Below are positions 50,098 through 62,456 of a stretch of 64,000 bases of DNA, piece by piece (position 1 is the first letter of the stretch; the number at the start of each line of letters is the position of its first letter). The notes under the pieces are model-generated. The model had not been told where the DNA came from. It ran no database searches and saw nothing but the letters and a program-made list of their open reading frames with translations. A program made the translations under genes and the position numbers. The stretch spans positions 252,001 through 316,000 of the forward strand of contig JAODUP010000313.1 in NCBI GenBank assembly GCA_025642065.1, in the 5' to 3' direction. The DNA comes from Paralvinella palmiformis. Its lineage: Eukaryota; Annelida; Polychaeta; Terebellida; Alvinellidae.

Positions 50098-50974
50098 ACT
50101 GATACATATCTGCGTGGTCTGAGCCAGATACTGATCTATAACTAAACTAGTTAATAACGTAACTGATCCATGGGCATGTCTAATGATAAACTGTAGATAA
50201 CCAAATTTGATGAGTACATATTTGTGGGAAGTATGTCAATCATATCTGATGTTTGGAGAATGTGTGAAAATATGAAGTTGTCACGATGGTTAAGATAAAT
50301 GTAGTTATATTAATATTAGAGTTTTATATTACTAGTTAATAATAGCCAACGGGACAACGTTGGATCCAAAGTGGCCTATAAACCATTAAAAAGCAAAACA
50401 ATCCGGTCAAAGTGAGGTCCTGTTGAGTTAAAGAAGTTTACTCAGCGTCCATCATTCCAGATCCTTATATCCTGTGCTCTGTCGATAAACGATAGTGTAC
50501 AGATTCCAGAAGAAAATCTTCTGAAATTTGAGCAGATCCTACTTTTTCATCACCACCCCAATGGTCTAATGGTCTAATGGTTTAATGGTCTAATGGTTTA
50601 GTTTTCATCGAGAACCAAAATAAAATAGCCATTGTTCTAAAACGTGTACAGAAGAACCTCTGTTATACTATTATATGGAACTAGTTTTTACTGTGGCCTA
50701 GATAACTCGTAATATTAGCGTTTGATATCTAGTTATTGTCGATGATATTAAATATTAATAGGCTAGATTTACTATTATAGATAACGATTTGGTAAATATT
50801 GTGTAACAGGAAGTTGATTTATAAGATGTTTATATTATAATATATTGACTGACGTCATTACTTTAGTCAATGTTAGATGTGATAAGTTATTATTGAGGTA
50901 GCCAATGTTATCATTGTTAACTACATCTAGCACATAGATTAATCAGTGTGAAGCTACTTTAGTAAACATTTACT
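50098..50974. other. intergenic, nothing firm
   Basis: A lone copy of the downstream 32-bp unit lies at about 50100-50145, and a 10-bp tandem (AATGGTCTAA/TTTA) at about 50563-50600. Confidence 0.5.
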
Positions 50975-51337
50975 TCAGATACTGATCCACGGTTGAATGG
51001 ACATAGTCAGATACTGATCCACGGTTGATTGGACATAGTCAGATACTGATCCACGGTTGATTGGACTGAGTCAGATACTGATCCACGGTTGATTGGACTA
51101 AGTCAGATACTGATCTTAGGTTGAGTGGACTGAGTCAGATACTGATCTATGGTCAAGTGGACTGATCCAGATACTGATGTATGGTTGATTGGGCTGAATC
51201 AGATACTGATCTATGGGCGAGTGAACTGGTTCAGATATCGAGCTACAGATGGGTGAACAAAGCCAGATACTGATCCATATCTGCGTAGTCTGAGCCAGAC
51301 ACTGATCTATAACAGAGTGTACAGCTGAGTGGGTTGA
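50975..51337. repeat. 32-bp minisatellite, about 11 decayed copies
   Basis: Unit CAGATACTGATCCACGG + TTGATTGGACTGAGT; the first copies are nearly identical and later ones are increasingly divergent towards 51337. Confidence 0.85.
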
Positions 51338-51865
51338 GGATCCTGATCTTTTAATGCTAGTAGCGGGATCCTAACCCGGGATACCTGGCTAAATGTCCAT
51401 CACCTTTACTTAATTAGTTCGTCTTCTATATAACGATGCAAGTCAGATCTTAAGTGATAAATAAACTTTTTATTTATTTCCGTTATTTATTCATACAAGT
51501 TTCACCTACCGACTTATTTACGGAGAAGTTTGTTAATATGAGAAGGTGGTCGGTAAATAGAAAAAAAATATATATATACAGAACTTCTACTAGCATCAGA
51601 TAGACCCGATCGTATTTTTTTTGTAAAATGCTTCGTCAAGTTCCTTTTGTCTGCGGTGGTTCCTCCAACATGAATGGATTGTGGCCAAATTCTCTGGCTA
51701 TCAAATAACGTCCAAGATTGACTTAATAAACAAAACACGTGCCTAGCTAACGGCAATTAAAAATTGGCAAAAGTCTTTAAAGTTTAATGTTTTATTTTTA
51801 TTTTGAGTAGAGTTTAGTAGATTTTTATCTTTTTTAGTTTGTTAAAGTTTATCACAAAATCAAAT

Positions 51866-51866
<1 letters not shown>
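51338..51866. other. intergenic, nothing recognised
   Basis: No feature seen. Confidence 0.5.
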
Positions 51867-51909
<43 letters not shown>

Positions 51910-51941
51910 TGTGTATATATATATAAATACATAATATGTGA

Positions 51942-51988
<47 letters not shown>
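51867..51988. repeat. two (TA)n tracts
   Basis: TA runs at 51867-51907 and 51944-51987 separated by a short AT-rich bridge. Confidence 0.9.
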
Positions 51989-51990
<2 letters not shown>

Positions 51991-53197
51991 GAAGGACTGG
52001 TCAGAGTGTCAATACGTATGCATCACTAAAATAAATAAATACATTTATACATACTTGAACTTAAACGCAAATAAACTATAACATACTTAAACCTACACCT
52101 ATACAGATATCTGCATACACAGACCCGTGTATAAATAAATCATAAACAAATGTAACAATTCGAGATTACTAATCAGCCTGTGGGGCAAGCTAATCAGCTT
52201 TTCGTGTGTGACAAATGTGTCAAACCTACAGAGAAGCGATTCTATGTAGGGTACGTACAGAAAGGCGGAAACACCAAATCTCGTAGTAAACAACACGTGC
52301 GTATGTTTCAACGATAAAGTAATACATGTATTAGATAACTACTTTGACACCACAGTTTACAGTCAGCAGTAATTTAGTATACTTCAAAAGAAACCTATAC
52401 ATCACAACATGTCGACGCCACAGATGTTTACTTTAACTTCTCTCTAGGTTCGAATAAATAAAAAACCAACATATATAAACCATAAAACACTGACCATAAA
52501 GGTCTGACAGCTCCTGTGTCGCAAGTAGACGTAAGACCTCGGTGACTTTTTATAACCACTCTACCTAAATATAGAATCAACCCATCACTAAACTAAACAC
52601 AGTGCTGCATGTAAGATTGTTACTGGACTAGAACGAAATATCGTCTCAAACCTGAGTAAATACTATGATTTACTCGAACCTAACAGCTAACCCTCATACG
52701 TTTCCGTTCATCACTAAGGGAACGTTCATTCACGCCTAATTTAGCGTCCCTAAGTATAGGCAGTTAGGTGTGGTGGGATCTAAATTAAAGCGCCTATCCA
52801 CTTGATCTATTTGACCCATGGTCGAGAACAGCGGATTTCAGGCAGATCTCCGATACTGGGAATGACACGTCGGGATTATAATAGCTATAACATTTAACAA
52901 ATTTCCTATATCAGTGTAACCTAATTACTGACAATATAGGGAAAATTCTTCATGCAGCTTTAATACTCATGGAGCTATCTATTGGAGTAAAAAACGCCTC
53001 CAAAATCATAAATCTAACAAACAATATTTTATAAATTAAAAGAAAATCGTTTCATCCGACCACATAACAAGACATTAATACAAATATTACATTATACATA
53101 TCAAAGATGATACACTGAAACATGTTATAATAAAGACATAACTTTCTTACATTGATGTAATAAGGAATCCAATCTCTGGTAATAGCAATGCGTTTTA

Positions 53198-53199
<2 letters not shown>
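51989..53199. other. intergenic, nothing recognised
   Basis: Nothing coding or repetitive could be recognised. Confidence 0.5.

Positions 53200-53240
<41 letters not shown>
53200..53240. repeat. (TA)20 microsatellite
   Basis: Uninterrupted TA dinucleotides. Confidence 0.95.
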
Positions 53241-53242
<2 letters not shown>

Positions 53243-53617
53243 GCACTGGCTCAGCTCGTCAATAACTAACTATCCCTAAACACCTATACTTCAATCAATT
53301 CATATATAAACATGAATAAATCTAACCATACATAAATGTAAACCTACACAAATCTATGAGTATACAGTGCTATATGAAAATAAATTTTAAATATCTGTAA
53401 CAATTGAGAAACTATTATTATGTTGTCAGTATATTGTACATAAAGGATAGAAGACCATTAATCATGTTCTGAGAACTCTGAACGGAATTGCTGAAGTCGA
53501 GAATAGATTTGTAATTATTCAATATAAATATTGATACAGTATCAGTGTTAATTATCATTATTGAGCCCCAGATAGATATCATTATTAACTCCCAATAACA
53601 AAACAATCCCGAAAAGG

Positions 53618-53661
53618 GTCTGTCTGTCCGTCTGTCCGTCTGTCCGTCTGTCCGTCTGTCC

Positions 53662-53749
<88 letters not shown>
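53618..53749. repeat. (GTCTGTCC)n/(GTCT)n microsatellite
   Basis: Starts as an octamer GTCTGTCC and passes into pure GTCT, about 130 bases in all. Confidence 0.95.
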
Positions 53750-53820
53750 CATTAAATAATATTAAAGATCGTTTAAACTTTGAAATTCGAGAAACAGTAA
53801 TTCGTAATATTGGAATTAAC

Positions 53821-54394
53821 TAGAGATAGATACATCAATCATCATCATCTCATCACAACTAGAGATAGATACACCAATCATCATCATCTCATCACAACTA
53901 GAGATAGATACATCAATCATCATCAACATCTCATCACAACTAGAGATAGATACACCATTCATCATCATCTCATCACAACTAGAGATAGATACATCAATCA
54001 TCATCATCTCATCGCAACTAGAGATAGATACATCAATCATCATCATCTCATCACAACTAGAGATAGATACATCAATCATCATCAACATCTCATCACAACT
54101 AGAGATAGATACACCAATCATCATCATCTCATCACAACTAGAGATAGATACACCAATCATCATCATCATCTCATCACAACTAGAGATAGATACATCAATC
54201 ATCATCATCATCTCATCACAACTAGAGATAGATACATCAATCATCATCATCTCATCACAACTAGAGATAGATACATCAATCATCATCATCTCATCACAAC
54301 TAGAGATAGATACATCAATCATCATCACTATCTCATCACAACTAGAGATAGATACATCAATCATCATCATCTCATCACAACCAGAGATAGATAG
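53821..54394. repeat. 39-bp minisatellite (with 42-bp variants), about 14 copies
   Basis: Unit TAGAGATAGATACATCAATC + ATCATCATCTCATCACAAC. Variants differ by one extra ATC triplet, consistent with slippage inside the unit. Confidence 0.95.
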
Positions 54395-54468
54395 AAATAT
54401 AGAAACAGAATAGATATATAAATAGATATAGAGGAGGATGTTATGTGAGTTACGGATGTTACGAACGT

Positions 54469-55400
54469 GAATCATGCACACATACAATTGATACAAGAAT
54501 CATACACACATACAGTTGATACAAGAATCATATCATAACACATACAATTGATACAAGAATCATACACGCATACAATTGATACAAGAATCATACACACATA
54601 CAATTGATACAAGAATCATACACACATACAATTGATATATGAATCATACACACATACAACTGATACATGAATAATACTGATATACAATTGATACATGAAT
54701 CATAAACATATACAATTGATACATGAATCATACACATATACAATTGATACAAGAATAATACTGATATACAATTGTTATATGAATCATACACACATACAAT
54801 TGATACAAGAATCATACACACATACAATTGATACAAGAATAATACACACATACAATTGATACATGAATAATACTGATATACAATTGTTATATGAATCATA
54901 CACACATACAATTGATACAAGAATCATACACACATACAAGTGATACAAGAATAATACACACATACAATTGATACAATAATAATACACACATACAATTGAT
55001 ACAAGAATCATACACACATACAATTGATACAATAATCATACACACATACAATTGATACACGAATCATACACACATACAATTGATATATGAATCATACACA
55101 CATACAACTGATACATGAATAATACTGATATACAATTGATACATAAATCATAAACATATACAATTGATACATGAATAATACACATATACAATTGATACAA
55201 GAATAATACACACATACAATTGATACATTAATAATACTGATATACAATTGTTATATGAATCATACACACATACAACTGATACATGAATAATACTGATATA
55301 TAATTGATACATGAATCATACACATATACAATTGATACAAGAATCATACACACATACAATTGATACATTAATCATACACATATACAATTGGTACATGAAT
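54469..55400. repeat. 28-bp minisatellite, about 33 copies
   Basis: Unit GAATCATACACACATACAAT + TGATACAA with variants (TGATACAT, TTGTTATAT, ACTGATATAC). The order of variants is repeated in blocks. Confidence 0.93.
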
Positions 55401-56097
55401 CCAGATATAAACGTCTAAAATTACTTATATAATAGTAAAAATGTCGTTTAATTCTGACCTTGATCATTTTATATGTTATCATGATATGTTTCAAGATAAT
55501 GATACTATGAGGACACTATTAAGCATATCTGGATATCAAGAGCTCGTAGATAACGAGAGAGTAAAGGCATTAGCTGTCAACTTCAATTATCGCCAGGTCT
55601 CTACTAACGCTAATAGTAAACTAATTCTATTTCCGGTATTAAGCCCGGATCGCAGACGGGACTCGTATGGAACATGACATATAAGTTTATCGATTTTCTG
55701 CGAAAATATTCCAACATATGTACAAGATTTGTAAAATGTCAACATTAGTTTGACCCTTTCTGTTTCTGATCAATGAAAGAACGAGTCTGGATAGTCTCCA
55801 GAGTAGGACGAAATGTCGGACAAATGATCCAGCTGAACTAATTAACATAATCTTGGAGAATGATAACAGTTCTGTGATATTGACATCGTCGACGATCGAT
55901 ATCTGGATTGGACTGATTGATCTGTGGGTATTGTTGCTGTTTCTATTCGTTGTGTCGACCTCACAGTTTGATTTCAACAGAGACATTAAATCCTGAATGG
56001 AATCCAAAGTTCGGAATGCTTTCGGCATTAGGCGGCATTTTGCTTCCGACATATAGTAAGCTTATCGTACGAAGAATGGAAACTTATGGGCTCTCTC
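55401..56097. other. intergenic, nothing supported
   Basis: Open frames at 55441-55677 (+) and 55687-56052 (-) have no recognised domain and no supporting splice sites. Confidence 0.45.
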
Positions 56098-56187
56098 TGT
56101 GTGTGTGTGTGTGTGTGCGTGCGTGTGTGTGTGCATGTGTGTGAGCGAGTGCGTATGTGCATGCATGTTTGCGTGTGAGCGTGCATC

Positions 56188-56235
<48 letters not shown>

Positions 56236-56250
56236 TGTGTGTGTGTGTGT
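56098..56250. repeat. (GT)n microsatellite with GC steps
   Basis: About 150 bases of GT with scattered GC, GAG and CAT interruptions. Confidence 0.9.
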
Positions 56251-56269
56251 AGTATTTTCAATTAATGTT

Positions 56270-56640
56270 GATTTATTGTTACTTGGCCAAGTACACATTT
56301 CACTGTATACCACCAGTCAAGCAGGTCCTATAGCCTCTAGCCCATATCCAGAACGTTTGCATGGGATCCCTGAACAGCGGCTGAAATCACTTCTGACCGG
56401 GGAGAATTTACATCACATACACGTCGCGCTGAATCATGAATGTTCGGGAGCTAGAAATCATCTGGCACCAGAGGGCATAGACAGCACACTCGGCCGCTCT
56501 CCGATCCTCCACTTTTACCGCGAGAAATTAAAATTAATTAAATTTTGCGAAATGGTTTCCGTGTAGGAAGATGTTTCTGGCCGAAAACACGCCGAAGTTA
56601 TTTATGCGTCTAATACGCTCATATTAGAAAACACCTAAGA
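56270..56640. promoter_or_regulatory. candidate regulatory island
   Basis: Non-repetitive, GC-richer patch between GT repeats and AT-rich DNA, with AAATTAAAATTAATTAAATT (clustered homeodomain-type TAAT words). An open frame crosses it but begins inside the GT repeat and has no recognised protein features. Confidence 0.25.
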
Positions 56641-58035
56641 GTTTCAGTTTTTTACCGGTGGCTAATCTGAGATATCTGATAGCTACTTAACTAACATATA
56701 CGTTTGTTAACGGCTAATGGTGGCTAATGAGACTAAACTATCGGGTATTATGAGGCCATTAGTGGCCGTCAATGATAAAACAAGAGATATCCGGGCTAAA
56801 AGAAGATACAGAGACCCTGCTAACTGTCATACTATCATAATGTCATCATGTAGTATTTATTTTACTTTCTTCATTGAACTCTCTGATCTAAAGAGATAAA
56901 GATCAATTTTAACAAATAAACATATTTCCACACAGAACCACAATATCAAATATTTCTTTTAATTATGGAAACAAAACGATCTCTGGATCTCTTCCTTATT
57001 TTAATTAATGTTCCGATTGTCTGTTAAATGTTGCTGATAGTTAGTTAGTTACCTGTTCTAATGCTCACCTCTGGTGGGACGGTTGGGGGGGGAAATGAGA
57101 GAGAGGGGGGTCCTGCCAAACCTTTATCTACAAATCGACAGATCTAAAGTAAACTTTAAAATTGATTAACTCTCCTGACAATTAGTGATAATTAGTAAGA
57201 GATAAAAGGATGATAGTTTGTTAATAGGATTATCAATATATAGAAATAGCCATTAATCTGATGTTTGTTTGTTTGTTTGTTTGATCATCATCATCATAAT
57301 CATCACCATAACCATCGTCATCATCAGTGGGAGAGAGAGAGAGAGAGAGAGACCGCTCTCCTTGATGTTATATACTATAGTAGGCTGGCCCGCTACACGG
57401 ATATCTGCAAAAATCTGGATTAGATCATCTTTCTGGAGACGAATCATCTTGTTAGATGGAAGCTTACGACAATAAGCGTTTGTCAGAACAGCGCCATCTA
57501 CCGGTTTTATAAACTTCATTCCGTGTTATCATCTACGTTTTAATATCTTTGTTCAGGATCGGTCAACTGGAGTCGGTTATTGTCGGTTTTGTTCCAGATA
57601 CTAAGTGATAATTTATGTCGTTGAGAAATTGGGCGAGATTTAGGAACATTATCAGTGACGTAATACAAGACGGTCAGTGACGTAATACAAGAAATATACA
57701 GTAATGTTAAGATATGTTTAGTTCTGACAGCCATCACGCGTGTTATATAAAACAGGTTGTCATTATGATGTCATTATTAAATTTGTGTCATGTTAATATT
57801 ATAAACATGTTAGTACTTACGGCATAATGACACAGTAATGCCAGTATTTGAAATCGAGGAGTCATTGTTTGACATTCAGATATCATTGTTTGACATTCAG
57901 ATGGCAATGTTTGACAACAAAAGATTAACGCTAGGTGTCGTTTGTCCATTGTTAAAATTTGTCATTGTTACAAATTCTAGTTTTTTTTCTATTAATTAAA
58001 CTCTTGTCGCGTTTGTGTGTGTGAGCTTATATATG

Positions 58036-58048
<13 letters not shown>
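56641..58048. other. intergenic, nothing recognised
   Basis: Apart from the microsatellite cluster at 57262-57353 there is no feature I can support. Confidence 0.5.
57262..57353. repeat. (GTTT)n (TCA)n (GA)n cluster
   Basis: Three adjoining short microsatellites. Confidence 0.85.
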
Positions 58049-58113
<65 letters not shown>

Positions 58114-58120
58114 GTGTGTG
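58049..58120. repeat. (GT)n microsatellite
   Basis: About 32 GT units, followed by GAGAG. Confidence 0.95.
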
Positions 58121-59838
58121 AGAGAGTTTTTTTTAAAGAATGAAGCGTTAATTGTATCGAATTTCTTACATATTAAACCTTAATTTATTCTGATTTTTGT
58201 CAATATGTAAGTAATGATTGCGATCTATTCCCCTAAAATGGTGTTCTAGGACACTGAATGGCCTAAAATGTGTCGATGTGTCGTTAAACGACATCCATCC
58301 CATCCATCCACTCAAATGGCGCGAATTAGTTTCAAGTTTTAACCAAAACTTTAAACAAATCGATAACATCAGTAAATAAATTTATTACGACCAATCTAAC
58401 GCTATCATACATTATTTTGAAAATATATCATTTCAAGTGCATGCATACATCTCGATTACAACTAAATGGCATTTGGTCGGATGATTGAGGAGAGTAGAGT
58501 TTGATCTCTATAAATATAGAGTAATAAATAAAATATTCTACTGAACGACATCAAGTAAATGATTAGTTTCGTCTTCTAAAATGACGTTATTGTATCTTAA
58601 AGTGAGCCGAGTTAACCGATTCCCCTTAATAGACATATAAATACACACATACATACGTACACACACATAGACAGACAGACAGATAGACAGACAGACAGTG
58701 TTCGTCTGATAATCTAGATAGATAATTTGCAGTAGAACTCGAAGTCTATAATTATGTCCCTATATGACCAGGTCGGTGATATCACCTAAACCTTTAGACC
58801 AATTATATGCTTAATTGGTTAATTAATTAATTAATAACTCCCAGTTAAAATAATTAGAAAATATGTTGTGTTAAACATAACACATTTCAATCACAAATTC
58901 ATAGAAGGAAATCATATTTGTAAACAATTTTATTCAAAAACTAATGGCCATACCTGGGATATATGATAGTGGAACATCTGTCAAGGATAATATATCTGAC
59001 AAAGACAGCTATGGGTCGGATTCTAACCCATAACTCGAGGATTTATGTGTACTGCTCTAAACACAGATACATCACAACTGTAATTCCAAATTGTTCCTCA
59101 TTGGTATAGGAGTTGGGGGGGGGGTTATTTCACAAACAAATGATTAATAACGCTGAATTAATAATCGGCAGATATCAAATGAGATAATCATAATGACCTA
59201 TTTTCGTCAATCTTTATGCCGTGTCATTGACTGTTAGAATAAAATATGAATCCTTTTACAAAGCTACAACCGCCGTTCATAATATTCAGGAGATAATACA
59301 AAAGGAAGATGATAAGAACTCGCCACGTCACAAAATATGACAGTATCTCTAATAACAACAACAATGACATTACGATCTGATACATTAATATGTTATGTCA
59401 ATTATTTAAGAAATTCTGGAGTCCCAAAGTAAATAACGAAAGAAACATATTTGTTAGATATCTTAAGACATAGTACAATAATGGCTCGGATATCAGGTAT
59501 CATCTACTCTCAGTTATTGGAACACGTAATTATGATAATATGATATTTTAAAGGTGAGCTGCACATATTGATATAATCTCGTGATTCGTGCCTCATCTTA
59601 ACACATTGATCACACTTTAGACACGCCTCAATGGATTTAGAATCTCTAGTGATCTGTTCTTAGACAACCAATGCTCGTCTTCGATATCTCTCGGGAAGCC
59701 TTCGTCCATCTATAAAGAGAAGTTTAAATAGTTCTCGTCGTCGGCCAACTTTAATAATACACATTACAACCACCAGATGTCCTCATGGTCTGAACTCACT
59801 TCCAATATCAACCGACTACATCCGGGAATTAACTAATG
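58121..59838. other. region 3' of HLX, probable 3' UTR plus intergenic
   Basis: On the minus strand ATTAAA at 59750-59755 and AATAAA at 58929-58934 are candidate polyadenylation signals for HLX; the sequence alone does not decide. A SINE-tail-like ATGTGTCGATGTGTCGTTAA at about 58268-58287 (+), followed by a CATC-rich stretch, lies further out. Confidence 0.4.
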
Positions 59839-60267
59839 TTAGATACAACCGGAAGTGGTTGTTTTTTGTTTCACATTTATTGTCAGATCATCGACATTCT
59901 CTGACGTATCCCCGTATGCTGACGGTTCATTTCCGGTGACGTCACTTCGGCGTTTTTCGCTAACGTCCGTTCTATCTACGTCCACTTCCGGCTTTACTAG
60001 AAACGGAAGAGACATTTTATTGTCGACGACCTCGTCGTCATCGACGTCTATATCTCTGTCGTCGTCATCGTCGTCGTCATCGTCGACGTCATCGTCGACC
60101 ATCATGTCGCCACTGTCGTCACCCATTATATCCATATCCGGTGATAGCGATCTGACGTCATCGGTGCTTCTCTCCAACTCCGATTTCTGCGAATCTTCTT
60201 CCTTCTTTTTCTTAGCTTCCTCTTGGTGGCGCCACTTCATCCGTCTGTTCTGGAACCAGACTTTGAC
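59839..60267 (-). CDS. HLX: HLX/H2.0-type homeobox gene, last coding exon (partial gene)
   Basis: A nuclear DNA-binding transcription factor. On the minus strand the acceptor TTTGGACAG is followed by VKVWFQNRRMKWRHQEEAKK, the end of the third homeodomain helix; the reading frame then runs 142 codons to a stop. An intron at this place (before VKVWFQNRR) is typical of NK-like homeobox genes, and KWRH with a following charged tail is characteristic of HLX/H2.0 rather than DBX (KWRN) or BARX (KTWYQNRR). The rest has an Asp-rich segment (DDDVDDDDDDDDDRDIDVD), a short MSLPFLVKP motif and an end VDDLTINV..., similar in kind to the acidic end I recall for fly H2.0. The earlier exons with the first two helices lie beyond 64000. 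Confidence 0.82.
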   Translation of the reverse strand, partial: VKVWFQNRRMKWRHQEEAKKKKEEDSQKSELERSTDDVRSLSPDMDIMGDDSGDMMVDDDVDDDDDDDDDRDIDVDDDEVVDNKMSLPFLVKPEVDVDRTDVSEKRRSDVTGNEPSAYGDTSENVDDLTINVKQKTTTSGCI

Positions 60268-60531
60268 CTGTCCAAAACACACAAAAACGGAAATACGTTG
60301 GATAATGGAGGTCGTTTGGTTATAAAGTGTCTATACTGACACCTAATAGCATATATCAGTTTTCGTATATGATGTTATTGTTGGGGATTGGGCCCCGTGA
60401 TAACATTCACGGACCAGTGCTTTTTCATTCACTGCTAACATGCACATACCGAAACGCGTGCTCACACGCAATAAAAAAGAAATGACTGACTCAGTGACTG
60501 ACTAAATGACTGAATTAGAAACAAACAGACA

Positions 60532-60539
60532 GCACACGC

Positions 60540-60608
<69 letters not shown>

Positions 60609-60705
60609 CACACACAGAAACACACATAATAATAATAATAATTATTATTATTATTATTATTATTATTTAATAAGAAGAGCCATTCAAAGGTCATGTACAA
60701 TGGTT
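60532..60705. repeat. (CA)n (GA)n (AAT)n(ATT)n cluster with retroelement tail
   Basis: CA and GA repeats (60532-60607), AAT/ATT (60627-60667), then AGAGCCATTCAAAGGTCATG, close to the tail fragment at 4141-4160. Confidence 0.8.
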
Positions 60706-61692
60706 CCTCAAAAAAAAATGCGTGTATACCTAAACTATTTATCAGTGAAATAAGAGACACATTTCTAATATTCATAAAGTGGGAGGGGTGGTTCACTAAA
60801 TGCACAATAGCCATATGATTTGAGCCGAGATACAGGCACCTGCAATAGTATCTGACTGTATGACATGAGTTTTCGGGATGACCTTCTAATGGACATCAGT
60901 TCATACAGACGTTCAGATACTCGACATACCGATGCCGTGTAATGCCGCGATGTTTTGGCTAATTCGACATAATGTGGTCAAGTCGAACAGATTATATTTG
61001 TTTTATGATCATTTAGTTTTATAAGATTTTAAAGTCTAGGGCCTCCCACTAACTCGTCTGTCAGTTATCGGTACACACAAGTAATAAACAGAAACGTAGT
61101 TACTGATATCTGATACGATGTACTATAACAACAATCATATCGGATGATAGATAATTGGTAATCGTCGAGAGGGCACCATTTCTCGGAAAAACTAAAAACA
61201 AACATTCAAATTCTGGGTCATAAAAGTTACCAATCAATTCTTTAAATGTCTTCTAATGTAGTTTCCTTCATTAGAAGTTAAATAAGCTCGAACCTGTCTA
61301 TCAGGAAACGATTAAGAGCCATTAATACAAAATGGATCTTGTATCGTTATCTCACAAATTATATTAGAAGAGAAACAGAGGGGGGGGAGCCCGGGAGGGG
61401 GGGGCTGGTGAGGGGGAGGACTACGCCCTGACATCTCTTCCTGGGATATCTCTGTGCCTGGTACATGGAGTATTAAGATTATTTCCTAAGACGACTGAAC
61501 GTTTTTTTCCTTCTGGTTTCTGTTTTTATCGTCGACTGATAATAAAAATAAAAAAAACGGATTTAACTATTTCGCGGCGGATCTTAACCGGGATATCAAG
61601 ATAGTAATCTAGAATAAAGAAGAAAAAAACTAAACACACACGCGCGGGAGGCCTTACTCTAAATGTTTTTCTAAATGGCCGTCTTATAGAAA

Positions 61693-62325
61693 TTTGATAT
61701 AATGATGATCTCTCACTTGAGTCAGACCTTTGATATAATGATCACCTCTCACTTGAGTCAGACCTTTAATATAATGATCACCTCTCACTTGAGTCAGACC
61801 TCTGATATAATGATCACATCTCGCTTGAGTCAACCTTTGATATAATGATCACCTCTCACTTAAGTCAGACATTTGATATAATGATCATATCTCGCTTGAG
61901 TCAGACCTTTGATATAATGATCACCTCTCACTTGAGTCAGACCTTTGATATAATGATCACCTCTCACTTGAGTCAAACCTTTGATATAATGATCACCCCT
62001 CACTTGAGTCAGACCTTTGATATAATGATCATACCTCGCTTGAGTCAGACCTCTGATATAATGATCATCTCTCACTTGAGTCAGATCTTTGATATAATGA
62101 TCATATCTCGCTTGAGTCAGACCTTTGATATAATGATCATATCTCGCTTGAGTCAGACCTTTGATATAATGATAATCTCTCACTTGAGTCAGACCTTTTA
62201 TATAATTACCATCTCTCACTTGAGTCAGACCTTTGATATAATGATCATATCTCGCTTGAGTCAGACCTTTGATACAATAATCATCTCTCACTTGAGTCAG
62301 ACCTTCGATATAATGATCACCTCTG
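61693..62325. repeat. 36-bp minisatellite with AP-1 site, 17 copies
   Basis: Unit TCTCACTTGAGTCAGACC + TTTGATATAATGATCACC. TGAGTCA, the AP-1 (Fos/Jun, TRE) consensus, is intact in 16 of 17 units; the fifth has TTAAGTCA. Located in the HLX intron. Confidence 0.95.
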
Positions 62326-62456
62326 AATTAGGCGCTACCTCAGTCATGATGGCACAGTAATATTAATGCAAATTTTCAAACTGGCAGGTTCTAACCTCGA
62401 ACCCAACTAGCTATTGGTCTTTTCCGTTATTTGATAGATTGTGATAGATTGTTGTA

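Noticed and set aside
55931..56052. Second C2-like word (TLNPEWNPKF)
   Set aside because: Short match only; the frame runs into a GT repeat and no splice structure supports it.
56099..56566. 155-codon open frame
   Set aside because: Its first third is a translated GT repeat; the rest has no recognisable protein pattern.
61845..62360. 171-codon open frame over the AP-1 array
   Set aside because: Repeat artefact; lies in the HLX intron.
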